Shown here piece by piece: positions 28,431 through 38,395 of a stretch of DNA of 64,000 nucleotides (its first letter is position 1; the number at the start of each line of letters is the position of its first letter). The DNA comes from Polaribacter ponticola. Its GTDB lineage: Bacteria; Bacteroidota; Bacteroidia; Flavobacteriales; Flavobacteriaceae. The stretch is taken from NCBI RefSeq assembly GCF_026191475.2, contig NZ_JAOSLC020000004.1, positions 62,001 through 126,000 on the forward strand. The letters are read 5' to 3'. A program made the translations under genes and the position numbers. The notes beneath the pieces are model-generated. The model was not told the DNA's origin, searched no databases, and worked only from the letters and a program-made list of their open reading frames with translations.

Positions 28431-29429
28431 TTGAAAACAGCAATCGTCATATTAAATTGGAATGGAAAAAAATTGTTAGAACAATTTCTTCCATCTATTG
28501 TAAACTTTAGTTCTAAAGAAGCTGAAGTTTACGTTGCAGACAATGCTTCAACAGATACTTCTCTATCTTTTATTAAACAACATTACCCAAGTGTTAAAAT
28601 TATTACAAACAATGTTAACGGTGGTTATGCTAAAGGATACAATGATGCTTTACTAAATATTGAAGCAGATATTTATTGCTTAATTAATTCTGATGTTGAA
28701 GTTACAGATAATTGGCTTAAACCTGTCTTAAATGTATTTAATGATGATGAGAATACTGCAATTATACAACCTAAAATTTTAGATTACAAAGACAAAACTA
28801 AGTTTGAATATGCTGGTGCTGGCGGTGGTTTCATAGATTTATTTGGTTACCCATATTGTAGAGGTCGTGTTTTTAATAACTTAGAAATAGATAACAATCA
28901 GTTCAACGATACTTCTGACATTTTTTGGGCTTCTGGAGCATGTTTTTTTATACGCTCTGTAGTATTTCATGAACTTAACGGTTTCGATGAGGATTATTTT
29001 GCACATCAAGAAGAAATAGATTTATGTTGGAGAACTCAAAACAGAGGTTTTAAAATAAAATATGTTGGAGAATCTAGAGTTTTTCATGTTGGAGGCGCAA
29101 CCTTACAAGAAACAAACCCACATAAAACTTTTTTAAATTTTAGAAATAGTCTTTTAAATGTTGTTAAAAACGTACCAACAAAATGGTTTTTATTTGTAGT
29201 ATTTTCTCGTTTAATTTTAGATGGAATAGCCGGCGTTAAGTTTTTTATTGAATTTAGACCAATTCATACTTGGGCAATCGTAAAAGCTCATTTTAGTTTT
29301 TATAAAAAATTGCCTACATTTTTAAAAAAGAGAAAAAAGTTAAATAAAAACCCAAACTACAATTTACATACTAGTATTGTTTGGCAATATTTTATTTTAG
29401 GTAGAAAAAAATTTGATAATTTAAAATAA
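28431..29429 (+). CDS. Family 2 glycosyltransferase
   Basis: The 332-residue enzyme starts at TTG (28431), directly at the conserved AIVILNWNGK strand. The nucleotide-binding region has VYVADNASTD and GGYAKGYNDAL; the metal-binding aspartate is in LINSDVEVTDNW. WASGACFFIRS and the EDYFAHQEEIDLCWR motif follow, typical of rhamnosyltransferase-like GT2 proteins. There is an amphipathic or hydrophobic segment late in the protein (residues 258-275). It probably adds a sugar to a cell-surface glycan; donor and acceptor are unknown. Confidence 0.9.
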   Translation: MKTAIVILNWNGKKLLEQFLPSIVNFSSKEAEVYVADNASTDTSLSFIKQHYPSVKIITNNVNGGYAKGYNDALLNIEADIYCLINSDVEVTDNWLKPVLNVFNDDENTAIIQPKILDYKDKTKFEYAGAGGGFIDLFGYPYCRGRVFNNLEIDNNQFNDTSDIFWASGACFFIRSVVFHELNGFDEDYFAHQEEIDLCWRTQNRGFKIKYVGESRVFHVGGATLQETNPHKTFLNFRNSLLNVVKNVPTKWFLFVVFSRLILDGIAGVKFFIEFRPIHTWAIVKAHFSFYKKLPTFLKKRKKLNKNPNYNLHTSIVWQYFILGRKKFDNLK

Positions 29430-29446
29430 TCAAATATTGTATTGAA

Positions 29447-30067
29447 CTATAAAATATCTAAACTTCCTTTTCCTTCTCTAATTACTTCTGGAAAACCATC
29501 TGTTAAATCTATTATTGTAGAAGCATAATTATCTCCATAACCACCATCTATAACTACATCTACTATACTTTTCCATTTCTCAAAAATTAATTCAGGGTCT
29601 GTTGTATATTCCAATACATCATCATCATCTCTTATAGAAGAAGATACAATTGGGTTTCCTAAACTAGATACTAAAGTTCTAGCAATATTATTATCTGGTA
29701 TTCTAATTCCTACTGTTTTTCTTTTCTTAAAGGCTTTTGGTAAGTTATTACTACCTGGTAAAATAAACGTATATGGTCCAGGTAAAGCTCTTTTTAAGAG
29801 TTTAAAAGTAGTAGAATCAATTTGTTTTACATAATCAGATAGGTGACTCAAATCATTACAAACAAAAGAAAATTTAGCTTTATCTAGTTTTATTCCTTTA
29901 ATCTTAGCTATTTTTTCTAAAGCTTTGGTATTAGTAATATCACAACCTAAACCATAGACTGTATCTGTAGGATAAATAATTAACCCTCCGTTTTTTAAAA
30001 TCTTTACAATTTTATCTAATTCTCGTTGATTAGGATTATCATTATATAACTTTATAAACTCTGCCAT
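29447..30067 (-). CDS. tsaC: L-threonylcarbamoyladenylate synthase (Sua5/YrdC/TsaC family)
   Basis: The 206-residue protein has the YrdC fold with the N-terminal nucleotide-binding motif GGLIIYPTDTVYGLGCD, the KxR-like segment KAKFSFVCN, and LPGPYTFIL. The enzyme makes threonylcarbamoyl-AMP from threonine, bicarbonate and ATP for the t6A modification of tRNA. I set the start at MAEFIKLY (30067) because it is the usual N-terminus; five more residues upstream are possible. Sua5's extra C-terminal domain is absent, so this is the short form. Cytoplasmic. Confidence 0.9.
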   Translation of the reverse strand: MAEFIKLYNDNPNQRELDKIVKILKNGGLIIYPTDTVYGLGCDITNTKALEKIAKIKGIKLDKAKFSFVCNDLSHLSDYVKQIDSTTFKLLKRALPGPYTFILPGSNNLPKAFKKRKTVGIRIPDNNIARTLVSSLGNPIVSSSIRDDDDVLEYTTDPELIFEKWKSIVDVVIDGGYGDNYASTIIDLTDGFPEVIREGKGSLDIL

Positions 30068-30080
30068 AATATAAAAATAC

Positions 30081-30112
30081 AAAAAAACTCAACCTGAATT
30101 ACAAGTTGAGTT
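30081..30112 (-). terminator. Intrinsic terminator after the response regulator gene
   Basis: On the minus strand AACTCAAC and GTTGAGTT pair and are followed by T7. It separates the two-component operon from the tsaC-like gene. Confidence 0.85.
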
Positions 30113-30138
30113 ATATTTTTGGGAAGAATTTCCTTTAT

Positions 30139-30840
30139 TTAAGATTTATCTACTAATCTAAATCCTTCTCCATGAATATTTAAAATTTCTACATTCTCGT
30201 CTAATTTTAAATACTTTCTTAATTTAGCAATATATACATCCATACTTCTAGATGTAAAATAGTTATCATCTCTCCATATTTTAGTTAACGCTAATTCTCT
30301 TGGCATTAGATCGTTTTTATGAATAGCTAACATACGTAATAATTTACTTTCTTTTGGAGAAAGTTTAGTAGGCTCTTCTGCTTCATTTATTGATAAGTGA
30401 CGTAATTTAGAATTAAAGAAAAATGAACCAATATTAAATTCAAATTGTTCAGATTCTTTAGACTTATCTGTTTCTTTTCTTTGCAAAATTGCCTTAATTT
30501 TATGCAATAAAACTTCAGAATCAAACGGTTTGTTTAAGTAATCATCTGCACCAACAGAGTAACCTTTTAAAACATCTTCTTTTAAGGTTTTTGCAGTTAA
30601 AAATATAATAGGCACTTCTTTATTTGTACCTCTTATATCTTGAGCTAAAGAAAAACCATCTTTACGAGGCATCATAACGTCTAAAATACAAAGATCATAA
30701 TCACTGTTCTTAAACATAATTAAACCTTCTATTCCGTCTTTTGCATGTGTAACGTTGTAATCGTTTAATGCTAAATAATCTTTTAAAACTGTTCCAAAAT
30801 TTGGATCATCTTCTACTAATAATATTTTTTTACTTCCCAT
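30139..30840 (-). CDS. rprY: OmpR-family response regulator, RprY-like
   Basis: The 233-residue regulator has a receiver domain (acidic EDD in LLVEDDPNFG, phosphoacceptor Asp in LCILDVMMPRKDG, Thr/Lys in FLTAK and LNKPF) and a winged-helix DNA-binding domain (LSPKESKLLRML, SRSMDVYIAKLRKYL, GEGFRL). It closely resembles RprY, paired with RprX kinases across Bacteroidota. It lies 10 bases after its kinase gene. In Bacteroides RprXY is linked to drug response and energy metabolism; targets here are unknown. The symbol is given by family resemblance. Confidence 0.85.
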   Translation of the reverse strand: MGSKKILLVEDDPNFGTVLKDYLALNDYNVTHAKDGIEGLIMFKNSDYDLCILDVMMPRKDGFSLAQDIRGTNKEVPIIFLTAKTLKEDVLKGYSVGADDYLNKPFDSEVLLHKIKAILQRKETDKSKESEQFEFNIGSFFFNSKLRHLSINEAEEPTKLSPKESKLLRMLAIHKNDLMPRELALTKIWRDDNYFTSRSMDVYIAKLRKYLKLDENVEILNIHGEGFRLVDKS

Positions 30841-30850
30841 TTTATATATT

Positions 30851-32417
30851 TTAAATTAAAGGTAATTTTACTGTGAATATACTTCCTTCTCCTTTTTCAC
30901 TTTCAACAAATACTGTTCCATGATGTTTTTCTACTATTTCTTTTACATATGCTAATCCTAAACCATGACCTTTTACATCATGAATATTCCCTTTTTGTTC
31001 TCTATAAAATTTATCGAAAACCATTTTTTGTGCACTCTTACTCATCCCAATACCTTCATCCTTTATCTTAAAGATGAAAAATTTGTTGGTACTTTCTGTA
31101 TAGACATCTATATTTGGACTATCTCCAGAATATTTTATTGCATTCTCTAAAATATTAACAATAACATTAGTTAAATGAAATTCGTTTCCAGAAATTTCTG
31201 ATGTTATAGCTTCAAAATGGGTTGAAATATCTCCATTTTTAGAAGTAACCAATAAACTAACATGGTTTATTGCATCATCTATAGTATCATGAATATCAAC
31301 AATTTCTTTACTTATTTCTAGTTGATTCTTTTCTAATCTAGATATTCTAAGAACATTTTCTACTTGAGTATGCATTCTTTTATTTTCATCACGAATCATA
31401 CCAATATAACGCAACACTTTGTCCTTATCGTTAATTATTTTAGGGTTTTTTATAGAGTCTAAAGCTAAATTTATGGTAGCAATTGGGGTTTTAAACTCAT
31501 GCGTCATATTATTAATAAAATCAGTTTTAATTTCAGAAATCTTTTTTTGTTTAATCAATTGATATAATGATCCAGAAAAAGCGATAATGATAATAAAAAT
31601 GAAGAATAATGATAATAACAGAATGTTAGATATATCTGATAAAATATGATCGTTTTTTTCTGGAAAACTTACGTACAATAAATACTCAGGTTCATTTTCA
31701 GAATTATAAAACAAAGGATAAGGATAACTATCTTTTTTATTTACAGTGTAATAACCCGATTTAAGTTTGGTAGCTAAACCATCTCTACTATAAACTCCAT
31801 ATTTAAAATCTAAGTTTATATTTCTTTTCTTTAATTCATCTTTTATTGTAGCATTAAGCTCTCTGTTACTTAATCTTTTATGAATAGGATTTATTCTATT
31901 ATAGTCTTTAAAATATTCTGCAAATTGACTTTTTTCTATATTAGTTAACCTTTTTGTAAAAGAATATTTTTTTCATCAACTGAAGAAAATAAATTATCTG
32001 CACCTTTTATAAGTTTAGATTGGAAAAAATCTTTTTTCCCAGTAAGTCTTTTAAATATTATAGAATCATCGCTTAAAAAATCTACAGGGATTTCAAAATT
32101 TTCTTCTAAAATAGTAGAACCAAAAGATATTTTTTGATTGTTAGTAGTATCTATTTCTTGAAAAAAAGACTTTTAATTTGAGCTTCATTTGCTAAAACTG
32201 CATTTTCAATAATCCCTTCGAATTTTTTATCAAAAAGAGACCTTTCTTTTTCATTTATTCTTTCAGATACACTACCTAAAGATTTCTGTACATCGTTCTT
32301 AAATTGTTCCTTTTTACTTTCAACAGCATTGTTAATCCAATACATCTGTACAGCAATAATTCCTATTAAGGAAATGCTCATTAAAAACACGATAAGAACA
32401 AACATCTTTTTGCCCAT
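30851..32417 (-). CDS. rprX: Sensor histidine kinase, RprX-like (frame broken twice)
   Basis: Adding one base at each of two 7-base runs (31967-31973 and 32161-32167) gives 522 residues. Order: membrane helix (MFVLIVFLMSISLIGIIAVQ), a long periplasmic sensor region of about 240 residues, a second helix (LLLSLFFIFIIIIAFSG), and the kinase core. The phosphoacceptor histidine is in NNMTHEFKTPIATINLAL; the N box is NVIVNILENAIKYS; DEGIGMS and GHGLGLAYVK complete the ATPase. The pairing with the RprY-like regulator downstream is clear. Without the repairs the kinase half alone would start at 31714 and lack its sensor. Confidence 0.88.
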
Positions 32418-32526
32418 ATATCAAAGTTAAGCTATTCAAAATTTGAAATTCGCGTTTTTAACGTTGATTAACAAAATAGATTCAATTTTAAGAATAATTT
32501 AACAGAATCGTTGCAGATATTTTAAT

Positions 32527-33114
32527 TCACCACTTTTTTTGTGTTAAAATATTATGAATCTTATTTACCTGATTTTTAGTATCATCTAGGTTTTCATTGC
32601 AAATTATGTAGTTAGATTGCAATATTTTTTTCATCATTCCATTGATTTTTCATTCTATTTAACACTTCTTTTTTAGTAACAGAATCTCTTAATAAAACAC
32701 GCTTTATTTTAGTATTAAGCTCTGCATAAACTGTTACAATAATGTCACAAAAAAATTGCTCTTACTTTCAAAAAGTATTGCGTTTTCATAAATAATGTAT
32801 AATTTATCTACATTATTTTTTACAAAATCTTTAAAATGTTTTTTTACTTCTGGATGCACTATCGCGTTTAAACTACTAAGTTTATCTTTGTTATTAAATA
32901 CTATACTTGAAATGTATTCTCTATTTAAAACATTATCTAAAAAAGCTTCTTCTCCAAATTCTTTAATTAATTTTTCTTTAATAATTTGAGAGGAATTCAT
33001 CAGTTTTTTTGCTTCAATATCCGCAATATAAATAGCAACATTTTTAAATTCTGAAAAATAGTTTGCAACTGTAGTTTTACCACTTCCAATTCCGCCTGTT
33101 AAACCAATAATCAT
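32527..33114 (-). CDS. coaE: Dephospho-CoA kinase (frame broken twice)
   Basis: The enzyme makes the last step of CoA synthesis, phosphorylating the 3'-OH of dephospho-CoA, in the cytoplasm. The P-loop is GLTGGIGSGKTT at the N-terminus; VHPEV and the later RDSVTKKEVLNRM lid region fit CoaE. Two breaks occur: a 7-base run at 32749-32755 needs one more base, and one at 32625-32631 needs one fewer (or two more). Joined, it is about 195 residues, the usual length. A further A7 near the stop makes the last few residues uncertain. The gene is usually essential, so the breaks are probably artefacts. Confidence 0.85.
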
Positions 33115-33117
33115 AAC

Positions 33118-34056
33118 TTATTTTTGAATTAAAAAATCAATTTTTGTAGGTATAATTTTTACACTCTTTATAAAATCTGGTTGTGAAATTATTTTAGGAA
33201 TTAAATATCCAAGATTATTATTTTTAGAAATAGCATAATCGCATTCAATTTTAAAAGATGCTTCAGAAACCTTAGCAAAATTAGATAAAGCTACTACAAA
33301 AAAAACATCAACTTTTTCGGTTAAAGTGGTTAAATTAATTTTATTAGGTAAATTTTTAGTCTTAAAAGCGATCTGTAAATTACCTTCTGTAAATTTTTCT
33401 ACAGAACCAGATATTGTAGCTTTTAATGTGCTAAATTTTATATTATCTATTTTATCGTTTTCTAGAATATCAACTTTACTTTCAAAACTATTTTTTACAT
33501 CATTTAATTTTAACTCACTTAAATTTAAATAATGAATATTTTTAATTTTTGACTCTGGTCCAGAAATAATAATTGAATCTGGTTTTACAAAAATTTCGTC
33601 TAAGAGATCATAACCAATGTGATAATTGATATTAATATTAGGTTTTAATACAACTTTTTTAGATTTTAATATTCCTAAATTAAGAGAGATTGTATCTTGT
33701 ATAACTTCCTGAATTTCTACTTCGTTAGGTAATTGTAATTGAATTTTAGTTAATTGGTTTCTTATTAAAAAATAAAACTTCGATTTACTTTTCCTTTTTA
33801 ATTTTGATGCATCTAATTGTAAACTATAATTATTAAATTTAGTTCTTAAAAGCTTAAAACCAGAAGCTTTAACTGTAATATCTATTTCTTTAATAGGAGT
33901 TTCTTGTAATAATTTGTTTTGTGGAATATTACTATAACTAACTGGGAATGTTACAACTGTAGTGTATTCTTTTGAAAAAGTAATTAATAACCAAATTAAA
34001 AAAGAGGCTATTAAAAATCCAATAAATGTTTTTGGTATTTTATTTAAATTTTTCAA
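33118..34056 (-). CDS. YbbR-like (CdaR-type) domain protein
   Basis: The 312-residue protein has one N-terminal membrane helix (residues 10-28, TFIGFLIASFLIWLLITFS) and an extracytoplasmic region of repeated beta-strand YbbR-like domains, as in proteins that modulate diadenylate cyclase in Firmicutes. Each repeat contains patterns such as EIDITVKASGF and SIIISGPESKI. In Bacteroidota this gene normally sits between coaE and yajC, as it does here. The link to c-di-AMP is family knowledge and not visible in this window, which carries no cyclase gene. Confidence 0.82.
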   Translation of the reverse strand: MKNLNKIPKTFIGFLIASFLIWLLITFSKEYTTVVTFPVSYSNIPQNKLLQETPIKEIDITVKASGFKLLRTKFNNYSLQLDASKLKRKSKSKFYFLIRNQLTKIQLQLPNEVEIQEVIQDTISLNLGILKSKKVVLKPNININYHIGYDLLDEIFVKPDSIIISGPESKIKNIHYLNLSELKLNDVKNSFESKVDILENDKIDNIKFSTLKATISGSVEKFTEGNLQIAFKTKNLPNKINLTTLTEKVDVFFVVALSNFAKVSEASFKIECDYAISKNNNLGYLIPKIISQPDFIKSVKIIPTKIDFLIQK

Positions 34057-34100
34057 TTTCTAATTCTTAATTTATTGCAATCTAATAAAAAGTGTTTAAC

Positions 34101-34138
34101 AAAAAAAATGAGCTTTTACTAATTAAAGAAAAGCTCAT
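34101..34138 (-). terminator. Intrinsic terminator after yajC
   Basis: On the minus strand ATGAGCTTTT pairs with AAAAGCTCAT and is followed by a long T run, between yajC and the ybbR-like gene. Confidence 0.85.
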
Positions 34139-34159
34139 TCATATTAAGTTGTAAGTAAA

Positions 34160-34479
34160 TTATTTTTTAACAGCTGGTGCTAAATATCTTTTACTTAATT
34201 CCATTGAAATAGCAGAACGTTCGAATTTAATTTTCCCTGCTCCTGTTTCTATAGTCACGGTATTATCTGCAGCATGTAAATCTACTATTTTACCATGAAT
34301 ACCAGAAGAAGTAACAATTTTAGTTCCTTTTTTTATTTCTGATTGAAATGATTTTTCTTTTTTTGTTTATTCATTTGAGGTCTTATCATAAAGAAATACA
34401 AAACCCCTATCATTGCTACAAATGGCAGCATAGACATTAAACTTCCAGAATCTGTTTGTAATAATATTGTTGAAAACAT
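34160..34479 (-). CDS. yajC: Preprotein translocase subunit YajC (frame broken)
   Basis: One base added to the T7 run at 34358-34364 restores 106 residues. The single membrane helix (SLMSMLPFVAMIGVLYFFMI) and the invariant RPQ-x-K segment that follows (MIRPQMNKQKKE) identify YajC. The cytoplasmic tail carries IKKGTKIVTSSGIHGKIVDL, the usual YajC core. YajC associates with SecDF to assist protein export. It starts 5 bases after the DUF1573 gene's stop, so they form an operon with nusB upstream. Without the added base only 49 residues would be made. Confidence 0.9.
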
Positions 34480-34484
34480 ATTAA

Positions 34485-34946
34485 TTATTTAGCTTTTGGT
34501 GTAACCATACCTTTAAGAGTTAAAACTTCTCTACCAGATTCTGTATTTGTAATTAATGTAATGTTTTTTCTTTGTCTATTACGCTTACTAGCTGTGTTAA
34601 ATTTTACTTTAACCTCTTTAGTTTCTCCTGGTTTAATTGGTGCTTTAGGCCAAGCAGGAACTGTACAACCACAAGTTACTCTTGCATCTGTAATAACTAA
34701 ATCTGTTTTACCAGAATTTGTAACTAAAAAAGTTTTTTCAACGATATCTCCTTCATTTACAGTACCAAAATCGTACTCATTATTATCTACAGAAATAGAC
34801 GCTGTTCCTTTTTTAATTTCTAAATCTCTAGATTTTGCTTTATCTAAATTACCTTTATTAATTTTAGTTTTGGCATTACTATCTGCACAAGAAACAAATA
34901 CGTTTGCACAAATTATAAAAGCGAATAAAATTGTTATTTTTTTCAT
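34485..34946 (-). CDS. DUF1573 lipoprotein
   Basis: The 153-residue protein begins with a lipoprotein signal (MKKITILFAFIICANVFVSC; the lipobox cysteine is in VSCAD) and contains one DUF1573 immunoglobulin-like domain. Typical strands are ISVDNNEYDFGTVNEGD, KTFLVTNSGKTDLVI and the cysteine pair of VTCGCTVPAWPK. Its function is unknown; related domains occur in secreted Bacteroidota proteins. It lies between nusB and yajC in a conserved order and is probably co-transcribed with yajC. Confidence 0.88.
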   Translation of the reverse strand: MKKITILFAFIICANVFVSCADSNAKTKINKGNLDKAKSRDLEIKKGTASISVDNNEYDFGTVNEGDIVEKTFLVTNSGKTDLVITDARVTCGCTVPAWPKAPIKPGETKEVKVKFNTASKRNRQRKNITLITNTESGREVLTLKGMVTPKAK

Positions 34947-34996
34947 GATGTTTAAATTTTTGTAAAAATACTAAATAATTTTGCTAAAACAAAAGC

Positions 34997-35935
34997 TTAA
35001 ATTAAGCCTCTACCAATTTTAACAATTCTTTTATTACTAATATACTCTTTAGATATTCTATCTAAAACTCCGTTTATAAAATAACTGCTTTTTTCTGTAG
35101 AATAATCTTTAGAAATCTCTATATATTCATTTATAGTAACTCTAGTTGGAATCGACGGAAAATTTAAGAACTCTGTAATAGCCATTTTTATCAAAATCAT
35201 ATCCATATCAGCAATTCTTTCCGACTCCCAGTTTGGTGTTTTCTCAGAAATATCGTCTTCATAAGTTTTATGCTTTAAAACTGTTTTAGTAAATAAAGAT
35301 GAAACAAAATCTTCATCATCTTTATCTTTATACAAGCTTCCAACCACAAATATTGATGTTTCTTTAAACTTACTTAAAGACTTAACAACCCAAGTATTTA
35401 CAAATGGTATATCATCAGACCAAGAAATTATTTCTCCTTCAAAATATTCTGCAAGTTTTTCATTAGGTGCTATTATTTCTTTAAAAAAATCGATTACAAA
35501 AGATTTATCAACTTTAAAAGAATTCTCTACAGTATCTAAATATTTTTTATACAAATTGCTATTTTGTAATTCTTCAAAAATAATTTTTACATATTCACTA
35601 TCTATCTCCCAATTTTTAAGATTATTCATCTCAATATAGCTTTCAACACTTATGCTTTCTGCAATTGCATTAATTACTTTGTTTTCTAAAAATTTAGTAT
35701 TGGGTTTTAATTCTTCTTTTGTAGCAAGAATTTTCTTTTTGGATAGTGCAATTTTTTTTGCCGCAAATTTTTGAACTTCAACCAATAGTTGAATATTTAA
35801 AACGTACAAATCAAACATTTTTAAAATACTATGTTTTAAAAACTTTTCTTCTCTAATGATATCATCATTATGAGATTGCTGCATTGCATATACAGATTGC
35901 ATTACTTTAACTCGAATATGTCTTCTGTTAATCAT
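34997..35935 (-). CDS. nusB: Transcription antitermination factor NusB (long Bacteroidota form)
   Basis: NusB takes part in rRNA antitermination with NusE (S10). The 312-residue protein is far longer than the roughly 140-residue E. coli form; Bacteroidota NusB proteins commonly have a long insertion. It begins RRHIRVKVMQSVYAMQQS, matching the RNA-binding N-terminus, and the C-terminal NusB core has ADMDMILIKMAITEFLNFPSIP and VTINEYIEISKDYSTEKSSYFINGVLD. First gene of the nusB-DUF1573-yajC group. Sequence intact. Confidence 0.92.
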   Translation of the reverse strand: MINRRHIRVKVMQSVYAMQQSHNDDIIREEKFLKHSILKMFDLYVLNIQLLVEVQKFAAKKIALSKKKILATKEELKPNTKFLENKVINAIAESISVESYIEMNNLKNWEIDSEYVKIIFEELQNSNLYKKYLDTVENSFKVDKSFVIDFFKEIIAPNEKLAEYFEGEIISWSDDIPFVNTWVVKSLSKFKETSIFVVGSLYKDKDDEDFVSSLFTKTVLKHKTYEDDISEKTPNWESERIADMDMILIKMAITEFLNFPSIPTRVTINEYIEISKDYSTEKSSYFINGVLDRISKEYISNKRIVKIGRGLI

Positions 35936-36084
35936 TATAAAGAACTTAAATAAATTGCATTTTTTTGCTTTGCAAAAATAGTATTAATTTAGTTTCTCGT
36001 CACCTCTTTTTAATACTTTTTTAAGAAAGTTTATCTTTTCGAAACTCGTATATTCGTGCTTTATTTTTTAATCCATTTTTTTCT

Positions 36085-37838
36085 TTGAAAGCACTACAAT
36101 ATTTAAACAAATATTTCTCTAAATACAAATGGCGTATTTTAATAGGATTACTAATTACTGTTTTCTCTAAATTACTTGCCTTAAAAATTCCTCAAATAAT
36201 TAGAGATTCTTTAAACGTTGTAGAAGATTATCATAATAATACCATTACAGATGTTTCTCAGGTTAAAAATCAATTATTAATAAATGTTTTTATAATTATT
36301 GGTATTGCCCTTCTTGGTGGTTTTCTAACTTTTATTATGAGACAAACATTAATTGTAACGTCTAGATTAATTGAATTTGATTTAAAGAATGAAATTTATC
36401 AACAATACCAAAAACTATCGCTTAACTTTTATAAAAAAATAGAACGGGTGATTTAATGAATAGAATTAGCGAAGATGTTTCTAAAGTTAGAATGTATGTT
36501 GGTCCTGCTGTAATGTATACTATGAATATGATTGTACTTTTTGTTGTAGGTTTTACTCAAATGGCTCAAGTAGATTTTAAATTAACACTTTACACATTAA
36601 TCCCTTTTCCTCTTTTATCAATTTCAATTTTTGTTTTAAGTAGAGTTATTCATAAAAGAAGTACAATTGTACAAGAATACTTATCTAAATTAACTACTTT
36701 TAATCAAGAATTTTTTTCGGGAATTAATGTTGTAAAATCTTATGGAATTGAAGCTTCTATTATTAAAGATTTTGATGCTATTTCTGATGCCAGTAAAGAG
36801 AAAAATATTCATTTACATAAAGCTAATGCATTATTTTTTCCTTTAATGATTTTATTGATTGGAATAAGTAATTTATTAGTTATTTATATAGGCGGAAACC
36901 AATATATAAATGGAGAAATTAAAATTGGTGTTGTTGTAGAGTTTATGCTCTACGTTAATATTTTAACTTGGCCAGTTGCAGTTGTTGGTTGGGTAACATC
37001 TATGGTTCAGCAAGCAGAAGCTTCTCAAGCAAGAATAAATGAGTTTTTAAATCAAGTTCCAGAAATTCAAAATTTCAACAAAGAGCAAACTGAAATTAAA
37101 GGGAAAGTTAGTTTTAAAGATGTTACATTTAAATATGAAGATACAGGTATAACTGCTCTTAAAAATATTAATTTCACTGTAAAACCTGGTGAAACTATTG
37201 CAATCTTAGGTAAAACTGGTTCTGGAAAAACAACTATAATCGAATTAATTTCTAGACTTTATGATACTACAAAAGGTACAGTTTTATTAGATGATATACC
37301 AATTAAAAAAGCGAACTTAAATGATGTAAGAAGTCAAATTGGTTTTGTTCCCCAAGATCCTTTTTTATTTTCTGACACTATTGGCAATAATATTAAATTC
37401 GGTAAAGAAGATGCTAAAGAGGAAGAAATTATTAAAGCTGCAAAAAACTCTGATGTTCATAAAAATATAATTGAGTTTACAAACGGGTATAAAACCATAC
37501 TTGGTGAACGAGGTGTAACTTTATCTGGAGGGCAAAAACAACGTGTTTCTATTGCAAGAGCAATTATTAAAAACCCTAAAATTTTAATTTTTGATGACTG
37601 TTTATCTGCTGTTGATACAGAGACAGAAGAGAAAATATTATCAAACTTAGAAAAGGTTTCTAAAAATAAAACTACCTTTATAATTAGTCACAGGGTTTCA
37701 TCTGCAAAAAATGCAGATAAAATTATTGTTTTAGATGCGGGTAAAATAGCACAACAAGGAACTCACAATCAATTAATAACAGAAGAAGGATACTATAAAG
37801 ATTTGTATGAACAGCAACTTTTAGAAAAAGAAATTTAA
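36085..37838 (+). CDS. ABC exporter, MsbA-like, fused membrane and ATPase domains (frame broken)
   Basis: One base added to the A7 run at 36433-36439 (YKKNRTGDLMNR) joins two frames into 584 residues with a TTG start. The N-terminal half has six membrane helices; the C-terminal ATPase has Walker A GKTGSGKTT, signature LSGGQKQRVSIARA, Walker B ILIFDDCLSAVD and the H-loop ISHR. This is the homodimeric type IV ABC exporter layout of MsbA and multidrug exporters. It is divergent from nusB. Substrate may be lipid or drug; the sequence does not tell. Confidence 0.92.
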
Positions 37839-37917
37839 TCTTTAACATTGCTACATAAAATATTTTATTAGATTTGTTGAGTACAATAAACATTTTATAA
37901 CTACTATTTTAAAAATT

Positions 37918-38286
37918 ATGGCAGAGAGAGTTGAACAGGAAGAAATTTTTTCACAGGTATTAAGAGCAGGGAGAAGAACCTATTTTTTTGACGTTAGAGC
38001 TACTAAAGCAGACGATTATTATTTAACAGTAACAGAAAGTAAAAAGTTTACACACGATGATGGTACTTTTCATTATCAGAAGCATAAAATTTATTTGTAT
38101 AAAGAAGATTTTACAGACTTTCATGAGATGCTAGGTAAAGCAACTGACTATATTATTAATGAAAAAGGCAACGAAGTAATTAGCGAACGCCATCAAAAAG
38201 ACTTTAAGAAAGAAGAAACTAATACTACAGAAGAGACACCTAAGTCTACAGAAAGTTTTACAGATGTTTCTTTTGATGATATATAA
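37918..38286 (+). CDS. DUF3276 (PUR-alpha-like) nucleic-acid-binding protein
   Basis: The 122-residue protein is the short Bacteroidota DUF3276 family, related to PUR-alpha single-strand nucleic-acid-binding folds. Typical segments are IFSQVLRAGRRTYFFDVRATK and YYLTVTESKK and HKIYLYKEDFTDFHEML. The C-terminal 30 residues are low-complexity and acidic (ETNTTEETPKSTES). Its stop codon is the first part of a 17-base perfect inverted repeat that likely forms a 3' hairpin. The physiological role is not established. Confidence 0.88.
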   Translation: MAERVEQEEIFSQVLRAGRRTYFFDVRATKADDYYLTVTESKKFTHDDGTFHYQKHKIYLYKEDFTDFHEMLGKATDYIINEKGNEVISERHQKDFKKEETNTTEETPKSTESFTDVSFDDI

Positions 38287-38321
38287 CAAATTATAACTTT
38301 AATAAAAGTTATAATTTGTTA
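38284..38321 (+). terminator. Perfect 17-bp inverted repeat covering the DUF3276 stop
   Basis: TAACAAATTATAACTTT and AAAGTTATAATTTGTTA flank AATA. There is no long T tract, so this may act as a 3' stabilising hairpin or terminator. Confidence 0.6.
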
Positions 38322-38357
38322 TTACAATATTAATTCAAATTCAAATTAGTTTACATT

Positions 38358-38390
38358 AAAAACTGCAATCTTATTAGATTGCGGTTTTTT
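38358..38390. terminator. Bidirectional terminator between convergent genes
   Basis: AAAAACTGCAATC and GATTGCGGTTTTT pair with one G-T; A and T tracts flank both sides. Confidence 0.8.
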
Positions 38391-38395
38391 CAATT

